NCBI GenBank assembly: GCA_024347235.1
Contig: AP025283.1
Location: forward strand, 2,480,001-2,544,000
Direction: 5' to 3'
DNA from: Aliamphritea spongicola
GTDB lineage: Bacteria > Pseudomonadota > Gammaproteobacteria > Pseudomonadales > Balneatricaceae
DNA: 64,000 nucleotides
Shown here: one piece after another, positions 32,501-44,182 of the stretch
Layout: each line of letters starts with the position of its first letter
How positions within the stretch are numbered: position 1 is the stretch's first letter
The notes under the pieces: generated by a model
What the model was told of the DNA's origin: nothing
The model's database searches: none
Seen by the model: the letters and a program-made list of their open reading frames with translations, nothing else
Translations under genes and position numbers: made by a program

Positions 32501-35298
32501 TGCTGTTAGCTCAGAACGGGTCACCTGACCAATCAGCCAGTCAGTGCTGTTATTAGCAAAAGTCTGATCCAGAGTCTGAGATATACCATCGGAAGCACTG
32601 GTAACTTTCTGCGTCAGGTTACCGTAGCAATTGGTCGGCGTAGCCGTACAGTCGTAGGTGTTCTGTACATTAACGGTTGGTAAAGCCGCCTGATTTAAAT
32701 CCCAGGAAGATTCCGTCCGCTGATCCATATAGACAAAACGGGAGTTTGTAGTCGGGCTGGCCTGCGCAAATGTCTGACTGACCTGGCTAAGCTGATTGCC
32801 GTTATGCCAGGAAGATGAGGCCGACATAGCACCGATGAATGGCCAGCTCTGCAGATACTCCTGATGCCGGGTAATACCGCTGGTATTGTCGACTGATGTG
32901 ATTTTTCCAAAGCCTAAGAACCCACGACCGTAAACATTAGCTTTGGCCGCTTCGTAACTGAAGTCTCGGGTATTCTGGCCACCGATGCCGTTATCACTGG
33001 AGGTGCTGCTCACCATGTACAAAGGAAGTTGCAGATCACGGTCCGGATAGGTAGCACCGGTTCCTTTTGTGTAGAAACCCGGCGTTAAATCTGTCAGTGA
33101 TTTATAGGTAATTGCTGTTTCGGCATCCAGTCCGCTGATGACTTTATTTATCAAGTCAGGCTTCTGATTACTGAAACGAAGCGAGTAAATATTACCGCTG
33201 CTGTCAGGGGCTACAAATGCTTCCCGGCCATCACCGAAAATATCTCCCATCTGCATACCCTGACCATGGGTGTTCTCAGCATCAGTCCAGTTGTATAGTT
33301 GATAAGGACTGGGCTGGAAAGATATTGCGAAATGCTCTCCATTACCTTTATAGGTGTAATAAAACTTACGGCCAACCCCAAAAATATCAGCAAACTGAAC
33401 GCCTTCAGGGCCAACTGGCAGATCTACACCCACAGTGTATGAAGAAAAACTCAACGCGTTAGGAGTAACCGGGTGTGGATTGATCCGCAAATGCCGGGCA
33501 GCAGTTGCATTCGTTGGTGGACTGTCACCCGATAAATCGTAACGGGCCATGAAAAATGAGTCCCGGCCGATACCGAATAAATCAACCATTTCCCACTGGC
33601 CATCGTAGAGCACATTGTCATCAATGTTCCTCTGACTCTCGTAGTTATCGACTGAACCATCTTTATTTAAGCGGGATATTCTGAACGAGATGCGGCCGCT
33701 GCCATTGTTATAATTATTACTGATAACATCAGTCGGTTTTGAGAAAATCGTCAGGAATACGCGACGGCCTTCACCAAACGGATCTGCCAGACGCCAGCCG
33801 GCATTTTCTGGTGCAAAAGCACCGGTCCATGTCCAGTTTTGCTTGGTACCATCACTGTTGAGCTGAGTTGCGTAGTGAGTCCCTGATGAATTGTGTGTAT
33901 AAAATATGTTACGGCCTTCACCAAACAGGTCTACAAGCTCTGAGACACCGCCGACAGGGGAATGGCCTCCGTTCCAGGTAAAGTTTTGTACGGTACCATC
34001 TTTATTTAATCGGGTAGCTTTGTGTACACCGCTGCTGGTAACTGTATGGAAAACATCACGGCCATCTCCGAATAAATCCGCCAATTTCCATTCAGAGTTC
34101 GCAACGCTATGTCCACCGCTCCAGGACCAATGCTGTTTTGTGCCGTCTGCATTGGTTTGTGTGGCATGAAACTGACCAGTTGTATTCGTAGTAACATACA
34201 ATTTACGGCCTTCAGCAAATAAATCTGCTAACTCCCAGCCTCCACTTAAGACAGCCTGAGCACCTGACCAGGTGTGATTATTAGCGTAGTCTGCAGACTG
34301 CCATTCAAATTCAGTAGGAAGAATACAGTTAGAGGAACTTCCTCCACCACACTGACTTATACTGGTTAACCTTAACCGGTTCGTTGCCGGCGCTGAGTCA
34401 TATGAAAGCCAGTAATCTTTAACGGTGTTCGTTGTATTTTTGTACGAATCCCTGCCAGCAAAGTGTCCATTTCACCAAAACCATACAGGACCGGTATTCT
34501 GATGCTGCCTAACGGACGACTTGAAAAGTATAAAAATTCAACACTGTTATAGGTCGCCAGTCCGCTGTTACTGTTACCTGTATAATTAATCACTGTTGGC
34601 CAAAAGACCTGATCACTAGTGGGATCAGTTGCGTAAGAAACGGTGTAGTAGTTACCGCTGCGATCCCGAACCTTATTCAGCGCCCAGTTGATTGCTGTAT
34701 CGCCTATAGCGGAACCCAGGTTGTACTTGATCCGGGAGTCATTCGTATTACCGTACTCGTAAATCCGTCCATCTTTAGCTTCCACTTCGAACCACTCAGG
34801 GCCATTACCAAATGTTCCATGAGATGTAATCCGTGCAAAGCTATCCATCTCCGTCCGGTAAGTCGTACCGTCAGCTCCATAAGTGCCGGATACACTCATC
34901 AGACGCTTCCCATTCAGACAAAACCGATCGCTGGATGTGTAAGAAATACTGCCTTTAACACCATCCTGAGCAATTGTTTTTGCACACCGGCTAATCACGC
35001 CAAGGCCTGAAACAGACCACCCCATACCTACTAAGCCATCTCCACGGTGACTGTTATATTGAAGGGCGATATTAGGGGTCATACCTGCAGTACCGGGAGG
35101 GACTTCGATCGGTACTCTGTATGTAGCGGCTCCGCTGGGATCAACAGCAAAACTACCCGGTATATGAATTTTATTAACCGCGAGTGCCATCGAGCTGGAT
35201 ATTAAGACAATTAAGCCTATCAATAAAAGATAAGCTTTACAGGCTCTGTTACTTTTAAATGAGCCGTAAGAAGTGAGGGATGAGAGTAAAGTATTCAT
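29502..35298 (-). CDS. SpvB/TcdB-like RHS protein with REase-type toxin tip
   Basis: Very large secreted protein of about 1,930 residues. In order: an N-terminal membrane or signal helix (LLLIGLIVLISSSMALA); a SpvB-like domain (IPGSFAVDPSGAATYRVPIEVPPGTAGMTP, GVISRCAKTIAQDG); at least four tandem units of about 58 residues marked LADLFGDGR or LVDLFGEGR (about 33760-34290); a TcdB middle region; YD/RHS repeats (29-32 kb: YEYNPLNLLVKQTSANGDITTFDYD, YTYDANGNML); and the RHS core end YDPQLGRMISADIMVPYPYKPQSYNRFSYVRNNPLSMVDPSGY at about 30100-30260. The last 200 residues are a variable tip with SSRADAIYG and AIELKTG, a PD-(D/E)xK nuclease pattern (Asp, then Glu-x-Lys). Breaks near 34370, 34290, 32270, 31710, 31100, 30020 and 29925 need correction. 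Confidence 0.85.
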
Positions 35299-35353
35299 AA
35301 CTAAAACTCCTCCATAAGCTTTAATTAGTTATCTAAAAGAAATGTTCTGAATA

Positions 35354-35764
35354 TTACTGGCGCTTTGAATTAACCTGGTCAATTTCATCAAGGGAAAATG
35401 ACTGACCGATCGTTTCCTGTTTATCAGGAGGCAATGTGATAACGCCAGTCTGTGACTTACTGATTAATTCGCTATTATCAGAGCTTTTACTTTCGGCAGG
35501 CTTTAGTGAATATAACTGATCAGCATTCTTTTGGCTGACCAATCATGCCCAGCTTTTTTGCTGCTTATCAGATAAGCGACGCGACACCTTTGCCTCGGAT
35601 GTGGCTGAAGTGTATGTTTTTACGTGTTTTTTATCTTTAACAGCAGCTGTGTCCGCGTGTATACTGGTCGTTGAAAGGCCAACGGTTACTGCAAATAAGA
35701 GCGTCAATGAGGGAGAGCAGAGAAAGACATTTTTCACCTTCCTTGATTTATTACTGACAATCAA
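35354..35764 (-). CDS. Small exported protein between T2SS and RHS gene
   Basis: About 135 residues: a signal peptide (VFLCSPSLTLLFAVTVGLSTTSIHA) and a polar, Lys/Ser-rich mature chain ending GQSFSLDEIDQVNSKRQ. One break near 35543, beside TTTTTT, joins KQQKSWA to the second half. It lies 55 bases upstream of the RHS gene in the same direction, so it may be its partner or an unrelated surface factor. No family recognised. The 254 bases upstream (35765-36018) are AT-rich and probably hold the promoter. Confidence 0.55.
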
Positions 35765-36018
35765 AATAATTGCCAGGGTCCGTTAAATCTGTAGTGAAAA
35801 ATATAGTTAACTGATTGAAGCACGCAATTTAATTCAAATGAAAATATTTCATAAACACTTAATAATTCATATTAACAATGACTTAAATAAACATGTATTT
35901 ACTTAGCCACTTAGGCACTCATTAAATATTTGATAAGTAAAATATATATGCAGTTAACAACTAAAAACAGTTATTAACTGTAAACAAAAACAAGATACTC
36001 TGTTTAAGTATAATTTTA

Positions 36019-38042
36019 TTACAAACTTAACCCTTTCATTTTTAACTTAAATTCTTCTGTTACCTGTATAGCTTCGTTTTGATTACGAATTGCAGTCGGT
36101 GTAATCAATACGACTAATTCTGTTCTGCGGCTTTTCTTACCTGCCGACCCGAACAGTACACCAACACCGGGTAAATCCTTCAGGCCGGGGATACCACTGG
36201 TGCCTGAATCCTTGGTTTCCCGTATGAGACCACCCAGTACTAAGGTGTTACCACTTTGCACCGCCACGGTTGTCTGTATTTGCCTCTGATTGATCGTAGG
36301 GGACTGAATGCCAGAGGAGGTCGTCACGGATGCATCACTGACATCCTGGTTGATATCAAGCACAACCAGCCCACCGTTTTTAATTTGCGGCGTAACCTCC
36401 AACAGCACACCGGTATCCCGGTATTGCACGGATGTGGTTATCAGGTTGTTATTGTTGTTTGAAGTGTTGACGGTTTCCGACGTTGAAACAGGCACCTGAT
36501 CGCCCACTTTTATCGTTGCAGACTGGTTATCAAGCACCATCAGGGAGGGGAAGAGACAATATTAATACGGTTATCAGAAGCCAGTGCTGTAAATAACGCC
36601 CTGATATTGCCGGATGTATCCAGAATACGGTAACTGAATCCCGTGCTACTTTGTGGGCTGGTCAGCCGGGTTTCGCTCCCCAAACCCTCGCCGCCAAAGC
36701 CATTCTTAAAAACCAGTCGATACCGTAGTTCAGGTCGCCGCTGAGGCTTACTTCAACAATTGTCGCTTCTACCAATACCTGATGGGGCAATATATCCAGC
36801 TGCTGAAGCGATAAAAGAATGCCTTCGTAATCAGACTCAGTCGCCATTATCAGTAATGAGTTATTTTCTTTGTCTGCGATAACCCTTATGCCACCGGGCG
36901 CTACCCCGGATGGCTGCTGATACTCGGTATTTCTGATTCCTTCCGGCAATGACAGCTCAGCAGAACCGGACGTTACTGATGGCCGTTTCTTCACCCTGAA
37001 CAGTTTATCGAGCAACGATGCCAGATATTCAGCCTTGCCGTATTTAACCTTATAGACATGAAGCGTCGGACTGGCATTCTGACCTTTACGGTCAAGCCTT
37101 CCAACCCATTGCTGAACACTGTCCAGATACTGTGGCTGAGGCGTAATAGCCATGACAGTATTCAGCCGCTCAATCGCTACAAAACGCAGCAAACCGGCTA
37201 CAGGGCCTGTTGCTGTATCACCGAATACTGACTCAAGCTCACCAATAATTGTTTCCGGCGTCACATAGCGCAGCTGAAACAGCCCAATGGACATACCTTT
37301 AAGCTGGTTTACATCAAATGTACGTATGGTTGATAACAGGGTCGCCAACTCTGTTCCTGAGGCCGTCAGCAGCAACAGATTGTTAGACTGGTCAGAGTCG
37401 ATTACTGCGCTATCTGATGCAACTGTGCGCAGTATCTTCTCCATTTCTTTCACTGAAATATATCTCAGCGGCACAACCAGGGTTTGATAGCCCTGCGCAT
37501 TATCCAGCTGCAAACGGGGCACTCCGGCACTCTGAACCGCATCTGCAGGCAGCACTTCTATCAGTGTGCCATTGTCGTGCAGCACAGCACCGTGCATATA
37601 AAGCAGGGAGTCCAGCGTGGGAATCAGTGATTCCTGAGTAATTGCCTGACTGGTATTCAGTGACACCTTGCCACGAACAGAATCATGAATGACATAATTC
37701 CGGTTCAGGATCTCCCAAGTATGGTTCTGACTACTTCGTGAAGGTCCGTCTGGTTGAAATTAAGCATAATATCGCCGCCTTCGCTGGCGGTTCTTACTGT
37801 ATTTTCAGTCTTAAAAACTCTCCCTGCTTAGGAATAATTTCATAGAGGGGCGCTTTTGTACGCTCCAACTCTGGCTGATTACCTATGGAATACGGTGCAG
37901 CATCATGGTTTCCGGCCACCTTAATCCCCACCGGTTGATGCGAGGCAAAAGACGTATCGTTTTTATCAGGAAAATATGAACATCCGGAAGTAATAAACAG
38001 ATATAGCAGGAGAGTCGCCAGATTCTTATTGTTAACCTTCAT
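36019..38042 (-). CDS. gspD: Type II secretion outer-membrane secretin GspD
   Basis: Outer-membrane pore of the T2SS, about 670 residues. It starts with a lipoprotein signal (LLLYLFITSGC), unlike many GspD but like XpsD. Then come the N0 domain (MLNFNQTDLHEVVRTILG), N1-N3 domains (LVVPLRYISVKEMEKILRTV, IRTFDVNQLKGMSIGLFQLRYV, VIADKENNSLLIMATESDYEGI) and the secretin core (VLVEATIVEVSL, VPVSTSETVNTSNNN, and the signature VLGGLIRETKD...GIPGLKDLPGVGVLFG). It ends in a short S-domain-like tail. Breaks lie near 37800, 37695, 36670 and 36545. Last gene of the gsp operon. Confidence 0.92.
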
Positions 38043-38076
38043 GATGAATTCCTTCCATCGTTCATATCCGATTTCG

Positions 38077-38628
38077 CTATTCGTTTAACCGCGTATACAG
38101 GGACCGGTGTGGTTCGCCCGGCTTATCATGTTGTCTGATAAACAATTCCTGATGCTGATCATCCCAGAGCAGAACCACGCCCAGACTTGTTACCTGCTTA
38201 ATCTTCCAGCCATTCAGGGACATGCCATTTTCCAGCGCAACTGACGTGTTATCGCGGCGGGACTGAAACAGAGCAATTTGTTTGTCATCTGAGATGATGG
38301 TGCCGGTCAGAATCCAGTCTGAAACAGACGGCGGGGAGGGTTTTGCAATGACCGGTGCAGCAGGGCGGACGTCTTCGACGGGCAGTACGGATCGGGATGC
38401 ACTGAACAGAAAATATAATTCGGCATCGGCAGCATCTTTATTAGCATCGCCCCGTCCACCAGCAGGGATGACAGGCATAACCACCTGCTTTATTTGTACC
38501 TCAGCTGTCGCAGACTCAACTGAATCAACAGATGGCTCAAGCCAGTTACTAAGAATGCCGGCTATCAACATAACGGACAGTATTAACTGCAAAAGGGTGA
38601 GTCGGGACAGATAACGGCTATCCATCAT
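38077..38628 (-). CDS. gspC: T2SS inner-membrane clamp protein GspC/XpsN
   Basis: Intact 183-residue bitopic protein: a cytoplasmic start, one helix (LTLLQLILSVMLIAGILSNWL), a linker, and the GspC homology region (SDWILTGTIISDDKQIALFQSRRDNTSVALENGMSLNGWKIKQV). It has no PDZ domain. It links the inner-membrane platform to the secretin. The position between M and D is that of xpsN. Its ATG overlaps the end of gspM. Confidence 0.85.
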   Translation of the reverse strand: MMDSRYLSRLTLLQLILSVMLIAGILSNWLEPSVDSVESATAEVQIKQVVMPVIPAGGRGDANKDAADAELYFLFSASRSVLPVEDVRPAAPVIAKPSPPSVSDWILTGTIISDDKQIALFQSRRDNTSVALENGMSLNGWKIKQVTSLGVVLLWDDQHQELFIRQHDKPGEPHRSLYTRLNE

Positions 38629-39226
38629 AACGGCTCCGCTTGCTGGCTATAACCACTGATGGTCAGCAGTACCTCAAGAGTCTGCCATTGCTGCTCCGCC
38701 CCCGAACCGGATTAACGGTGAGGTGCTTAATCTGCAAGATCGGCCGGTGTGTTTCTAATATGCGCAGCAGCTCAGTCAGTTGGGCAATGCTCATCGTTAA
38801 TTGCACCCGCTGACTGATCTCCTGAATGCCGTAGCCGGCGAGAGATTCATCCTGCTTTATACTGCTGAGTAACTGGGAGGTTCTGATCTGGCTGCCGACC
38901 GACTGCACCTGCTGCTGGATCAGCTGCAGCATTAATGCCTCCGTAACTGCACTACTGTCACCCACCAAGAAATTCTGTTGTTGAGCGACAACCTGCTGAA
39001 TCGACTCATGTTGCGCATCTATTGCCGCCCGGGAGTCTTGTATCTGCTGATATTTTCCCAGCTGAAACCGTAACGCTTCAATCTGTTGAGACCTGTCACG
39101 GAAAGCATCCGTCAGGGGATAAACAATCACCAGATATACAAAGCCGAGGCCGATAATCAGAGAAATAAATGCCAGGTATGGCTGATAACGATCTTGCCAA
39201 CGACTTACGTCATAAGTCATTTTCAA
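38625..39226 (-). CDS. gspM: T2SS assembly protein GspM
   Basis: One N-terminal helix (YLAFISLIIGLGFVYLVIVYPL), a coiled-coil-rich stretch of Gln and a C-terminal ferredoxin-like part typical of GspM/XpsM, which holds GspL in the platform. After correction of one break near 38700 (a GGGG run) the protein ends TLEVLLTISGYSQQAEPL and its stop overlaps gspC. Starts inside the last 17 bases of gspL. Confidence 0.85.
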
Positions 39227-40287
39227 CCTCCTTCAGCAACCTGGCCCGGGCGACAAAACGTTCGGTACCGGATACCGGATTCCGGCTGACCGGTGCATCA
39301 AACCGCGTTTCACTTAATACTTCAGTGCTTTCCAGTAATGGAATGATCGCTGCGGCATCGGTACTTTCACCCCAGATGCGTACAGCATTCTGGTCTATCA
39401 CCAGCTTTTGCAGCCAGGTATGCTGAGGCAATTGACGGGACAGCTCAGCTAACACTGTCAGTGAAGAAGGGTAACCAGCAACATACTGATTAAAAACGGA
39501 CTGCTGATCAGCAATATTCTGAGCCTGTTTTTGCACCGCCATAACATCTTCAGCGGCACTGCGAGCCAGGTTCAGTTCAGCCTTAAGTTGATGCACTTCC
39601 AGCTCTGAGTGCTGCCAGGGCAACCATAACGCTGCAACCAGCAGCAGAATATTCACGGAGAATAAAATCAGCTGTAATGATCTGTACCTTCGCCTGAAGA
39701 CAGGGGCTTCAGATTCAGGTAAAACATTGAAGCGCTGGCCATTAAACTTCACCGCCTTAGCCGTAGTTATCAGGTCCGGCGTAATTCCGTGATTACTGAG
39801 TTCTGATAAATGTCTGGCAACCGTTTTTCGGGGAATAATCTGTATAGCAACTTCTATTTCATCTTTGGATATTCCGGAAGGGCGCGAACAGAAATCAAAC
39901 CATACATCACTGGCACTGAATGGCGTTATACGGTCCATTTCATAACGAATGACATCAGCCAGGTGTTTTTCTGTACGGGCCGGTAAAGATAAGCGGGTTT
40001 GTAATACCTGATCATCAGGTAAGTACAGTATCGTTAAATGAGCCCGACGAATAAGCCTGCGCGCTTCATGGTTCAGTGTTTCGGTATTAATCATAAACCC
40101 GTCCGGTCCAGCCATGTCTGCGGAGCGCGCATAAAAGCTTCGTTCTGATAACGAACTTCTAAAACCGAGGCAGATGAGAACAGAACTCGCTGCAAAAACG
40201 AGGACAACACTGCTTAATACCAGCTATCCACCAATCCAGTGCTGACACAGCCTGTGCCTGTAATCCTGATAAGCCCGGTATATGCAT
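39210..40287 (-). CDS. gspL: T2SS platform protein GspL (actin-like, PilN-like)
   Basis: About 358 residues. An N-terminal actin-like cytoplasmic domain (RAHLTILYLPDDQVLQTRLSLPA, IRYEMDRITPFSASDVWFDF), one helix (LQLILFSVNILLLVAALWLPW), then a periplasmic coiled coil and a PilN-like ferredoxin fold (LLESTEVLSETRFDAPVSRNP). It recruits the GspE ATPase to the membrane. Starting at ATG 40287, 4 bases after the gspK stop, the frame needs correction near 40200 and 40115. Confidence 0.88.
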
Positions 40288-40291
40288 AAGA

Positions 40292-41121
40292 CTAGCTCCC
40301 GGCCCATTGGGGAACATTTGGTTCGAATCCATCCCAGCTCAGGTATTGAAACGGCTGATCGGGATCATGAGGGGTGAGTTTCAATGTCATGTTTAACTCT
40401 GTGCCTGCAGATTCAGCGGATTCTGGCAACGCACGGATACTGATGATCCGGTTGCTGCCCGGATTCATAAAAGATCCATTGTAATTAGCTGTATCCAGCC
40501 CCAGCGCCTGAAGCATAGGCAAACCGGCACTGTTCTGATTAACCGTAGACTGTCCGCTGTGGAGTGTGAGCAAAGGCCTGAGCTTTTGATAAATTGCTGT
40601 ATTCATACCCAATACCCGCTGCAGTTCACTGAGGTGTATAAACGGGCGGTTTGCCGGCAAGAAGGGATGGTCAGCGGCTCTGTAATCCTTTTCTTCCGCG
40701 CCATTTAGCCTGACGAGGTCATCCGGATCACGCCAGTCGAGAATGGCATCCGATAAGTTCTGGGCCTGTTGCGGGTCAGGTACGACCGCTGTGATGATGC
40801 GGGTTAACACCGTACCGGATACATAATTCAGATCAGCCTTACCATCGGTGGCACTTAACTCAACAGCAACAGAGATACCGTTTATCTGTTGGATCAGGGA
40901 GACGGAACGGATGCAGGATCTATCTGGCCGGAATAAAGCTGATATAGCGTCAGGTAAACCGCCGCTTCAAGTGCGTTTTCCAGTTTTATCTGCTCCTGCT
41001 GTGCCAGGGTAGCGGTTGTCAGATAACGCAAACCAACGCTGTGTATGCTCAGTAGCACAACCATAATGCTCACAACCCATAAAACGTTAATCAGAACAAA
41101 CCCGTTTTGATTAGCTTTCAT
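40292..41121 (-). CDS. gspK: T2SS minor pseudopilin GspK
   Basis: Tip pseudopilin of about 275 residues. It has a short leader and NGFVLINVLWVVSIMVVLLSI instead of the usual GFTLLE; GspK is the family member that typically lacks Glu5. The large alpha domain follows (AILDWRDPDD, HLSELQRVLGM). One break near 40905. ATG 41121 overlaps the gspJ end by 11 bases. Confidence 0.88.
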
Positions 41122-41692
41122 AACCACCTCTGCGTATTGCTACCGTCAGTGGGGGCAAGAGATCCTGTGCTGTAAACTTGATTCTGATTAACGCGGGTAA
41201 ATGAGGCTTATCCTGCCACTGGGTTTGCCATTCCGATTCTGCTTTATGATCTGTCTTATAAGTAATCTGTAATGGTCCGGAGTCTTTCAGGGTAAACATT
41301 TCGCTGTGATGAACTTGCGGTTGATACGGTGTTACCACTAATTCAGAATCCTGAATGCCTGAACTGAGCTGATATTTGTAAAGGCCAGCATGCCCCTGCA
41401 AAGGTGGCAGGGCAGATACAAAAGTGAGACTCCGGCTATCACCTGAAAAGACTGAATGACCGGACTCAGGGATATCAACGGCTTTCTGTAACTGCAGCCG
41501 CAAATGCTTATAGATAAGATTAAATCTGGACGCTTCATTGTTGATTTTACTGATTTTATTGACGCCGAAAGATGACTGATAGAATGATCCGTACAGTACG
41601 GCCAGCAAGACAGAGGTAAGAGACAAAGACATCAACAGCTCCAGTAACGTGAAGCCATTCATACGGGAAGGGATCTCCGATTTATTCCACAT
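41111..41692 (-). CDS. gspJ: T2SS minor pseudopilin GspJ
   Basis: Intact 193 residues with a type IV prepilin leader cut before GFTLLELLMSLSLTSVLLAVLYG (Glu5 present), then the GspJ beta-sheet domain. It forms the tip complex with GspI and GspK. Overlaps gspI by 11 bases. Confidence 0.9.
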   Translation of the reverse strand: MWNKSEIPSRMNGFTLLELLMSLSLTSVLLAVLYGSFYQSSFGVNKISKINNEASRFNLIYKHLRLQLQKAVDIPESGHSVFSGDSRSLTFVSALPPLQGHAGLYKYQLSSGIQDSELVVTPYQPQVHHSEMFTLKDSGPLQITYKTDHKAESEWQTQWQDKPHLPALIRIKFTAQDLLPPLTVAIRRGGYES

Positions 41693-42065
41693 ATACAGCT
41701 CCCAGACGCATGGTTTGCAGTGATACGGGGTAATCCGCCCGGTTATTCCAACTGACCTCTACACGGATACGGTATAAGCGAAACCGAGTTGTAATATCGT
41801 CTTCAGACAGAACACTGACCTGGCTCTTCCACCGGTAACTTCCGGAAACGCCTGACTGATTCCCCGGCATAAGGGGCTGTCTTGAAACCACTTCTTCCAG
41901 CTGCGATTGCGCAAGACTAAGGCCGTACTGGTAATGACGGTTAAGCTGAACGTTTTTAGCGGAATCCGCCAAAGACATCAGCACAACAGCCACGCTCACC
42001 GATGCAATGGACAGTGCTACCAGCACTTCCAGTAATGTGAACCCACGGGCATTACAGGGCAACAT
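41682..42065 (-). CDS. gspI: T2SS minor pseudopilin GspI
   Basis: About 127 residues: prepilin leader MLPCNARG, then GFTLLEVLVALSIASVSVAVVLMSL with Glu5, and a short body that ends SLQTMRLGAVYVE. Nucleates the pseudopilus tip. In the sequence as given it is in the same frame as the end of gspH, without a stop between, which is probably caused by an indel. Confidence 0.88.
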   Translation of the reverse strand: MLPCNARGFTLLEVLVALSIASVSVAVVLMSLADSAKNVQLNRHYQYGLSLAQSQLEEVVSRQPLMPGNQSGVSGSYRWKSQVSVLSEDDITTRFRLYRIRVEVSWNNRADYPVSLQTMRLGAVYVE

Positions 42066-42508
42066 CCTGATCTCTCCGGTTAACCAGTTAACCGTCAATT
42101 CCCGCGACTCAAAGGGATAGGCTGTTTCATGTAATCTGAATTGCCCTCCGGAATTTCCACCAGCAGGTAAAAAGTAATAAATTCGCGGGAAGGGGTTAAT
42201 GCTGATGCGCCAGCCAGCGTCAGAGTGACAGAGTCGGACCATGTAAAAACAAGCTTATCTTCAAGTAACAGACTACGCTTTTCCGCATCTACGCTAATCC
42301 GTACCGGCCGACGGTCAAGATTCGCCAGATATTGCGCCTTAGCTATTACCGCATTCAATTGTTTATGAAGCTTTCCTATCTCAGATGCATCAGTGTTAAA
42401 TCCAAACCTGGCAGAAACAAGCGCTGACACTGTCGCTACTATGGCTAAAACAACCAGCAACTCGAGCAATGTAAAACCCTGATGTTTCTTTTGACCGATC
42501 GTTAACAT
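42052..42508 (-). CDS. gspH: T2SS minor pseudopilin GspH
   Basis: Leader and N-terminal helix KKHQGFTLLELLVVLAIVATVSALV, then the GspH domain ending ELTVNWLTGE, the family's usual last strand. One break near 42170. The stop is obscured by a further indel near 42065; the TAA at 42052-42054 fits, giving a short overlap with gspI. Starts 20 bases after gspG. Confidence 0.82.
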
Positions 42509-42527
42509 AACAAAACCTTCCGTTCCG

Positions 42528-42956
42528 TTATTGCCAGCTGACAATGTCAGCATTTTCGCCTTCACCACCCGGCAAATTGTCCGCCCCGAGAGAGAACAAG
42601 TCATATTCACCGTTATCACCGGGATACTTATAGTGATACTGGTTTCCCAGGGATCTGGCCGGATAACTTTTTCTTCAGATAAGGGCCATTCCAACCTGAA
42701 ACGTCCGCAGGTTTCTCGATGAGCGCAGCCAGACTGTGCTCTGACTTTGGGTAGCTGCCAACCTCCAGCCGGTACATATCCAGCGCTGCACCGAACTCAT
42801 CAATCTGCAACGACGCTGCCGTCACCTTAGAACTGTCCAGATGCCCCAGCAGCCGGGGCCCGACCAGCCCCGACAGCAATCCTAAAATCACCAGTACAAC
42901 CAATATTTCCAGAAGCGTGAATCCTTTTGCGAGAGACTTCTAACAGTGACGGACAT
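42528..42956 (-). CDS. gspG: T2SS major pseudopilin GspG
   Basis: Main subunit of the pseudopilus, about 143 residues. Leader, KGFTLLEILVVLVILGLLSGLVGPRL, and the calcium-site body (LDMYRLEVGSYPKSEHSLAALIEKP, WNGPYLKK, then PWGNQYHYKYPGDNGEYDLFSLGADN and DIVSW). GAAGGAG stands 6 bases before ATG 42956. Breaks lie in the leader near 42925, near 42670 and at GGGAAA near 42645. Confidence 0.9.
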
Positions 42957-42969
42957 GATGAACTCCTTC

Positions 42970-44181
42970 TCATAATGCAATATCGTTAATACCAACAATG
43001 GCAGACAGCAATGAAAGTATGAGCACTGCAATGATGACACCGAGCAACACAATCATGGCCGGCTCAATTAAACTGAGCAGCTTTTTAGTTCGGATGGCTA
43101 GCTGGCGATCATATATATCGGCCACCCGGAGTAACATCGATCCTGTCTCACCGGTTTCCTCGCCTATCTGAACCAATTGCAAAAGCAGCGGTGGAACATA
43201 ATTAACCCTGGCTAAATGTTCTGACAAAGCACCACCTTCTTTCACCTGGCTCAGGGCTCGCGTGACGGATACTGATAATTCGTTCATCGTCAAACTGCGG
43301 CAACCGATACTGAGAGCCTCCGGAAGCGGGACACCATTGCAAAGCAGTGCACCGGAGCAACGGCAAAAGCGGGACAATTCAGACTGAATGAAAATCTCCC
43401 GCCACCAGGGGACCGCGGTTTTGCAATAATCCAGCAGGGCGTTTAATCGTCCTGCGAGAAACAAATAACGGCACACAATCACCAGCACAGTTAAAGCAAC
43501 CAGAACAAATACACCGTATTCAGTCGTCACTTCACTGAGCCAAAAGACTAGCTGGGTTTCCGGAGGGAGGTTATCTGCGGTTCCTTCAATGATGTCCGCA
43601 AACTGAGGCACGACAAAAACAAGAATCATAAGCACAGAAAGCAGGGCAACGGTGAGTAAAACAACGGGATAAACCATCGCCTGTGAAAGTTGCTCACGAA
43701 GCTGTCGGCTGCGCCGCAGATAATCATTGAGCGTCGTCATACCTGCAGCAATATTACCTGTTGCTTCAGCGCCCCGGATCAGACTTATATATACAGGTGA
43801 AAAGACCAGGCGATGCTTGTCCAGTGCAGCGCTGAACGTCTGGCCTTCACGGATACTTTTCAGAATATCCTGCACCAGGTCATGCAGTCCGTCGTTGTGC
43901 TGGCCATGTAACAAAACCTCCAGAGACCGGTCCAGCGAAATGCCAGCACTGAGGAGATACATCAGCTCTTCATTAAACGTTTCAACCAGCTCAGTCTGAG
44001 ATCTGTTGAAACGAATGAAACGCTTATCTGACAAACCGGAAACCGGCTGACTTCCGATATAAACAGGAATAGAACCTTCGGCACGGAGCCTTGTAATTAA
44101 GGCAGACTCTGAAACTGCATCCGCATTACCATCGACTAACTGGCCTTCACGATCCACTGCACGGTAGAAGAAACTGTCCAT
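42970..44181 (-). CDS. gspF: T2SS inner-membrane platform protein GspF
   Basis: Intact 403 residues with two similar cytoplasmic GspF domains (FNEELMYLLSAGISLDRSLEVL and FCRCSGALLCNGVPLPEALSIG) and three membrane helices (near residues 170-190, 225-245 and 370-395). It forms the rotor around which pseudopilins assemble. One base separates it from the gspE stop. Confidence 0.95.
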   Translation of the reverse strand: MDSFFYRAVDREGQLVDGNADAVSESALITRLRAEGSIPVYIGSQPVSGLSDKRFIRFNRSQTELVETFNEELMYLLSAGISLDRSLEVLLHGQHNDGLHDLVQDILKSIREGQTFSAALDKHRLVFSPVYISLIRGAEATGNIAAGMTTLNDYLRRSRQLREQLSQAMVYPVVLLTVALLSVLMILVFVVPQFADIIEGTADNLPPETQLVFWLSEVTTEYGVFVLVALTVLVIVCRYLFLAGRLNALLDYCKTAVPWWREIFIQSELSRFCRCSGALLCNGVPLPEALSIGCRSLTMNELSVSVTRALSQVKEGGALSEHLARVNYVPPLLLQLVQIGEETGETGSMLLRVADIYDRQLAIRTKKLLSLIEPAMIVLLGVIIAVLILSLLSAIVGINDIAL

Positions 44182-44182
44182 T

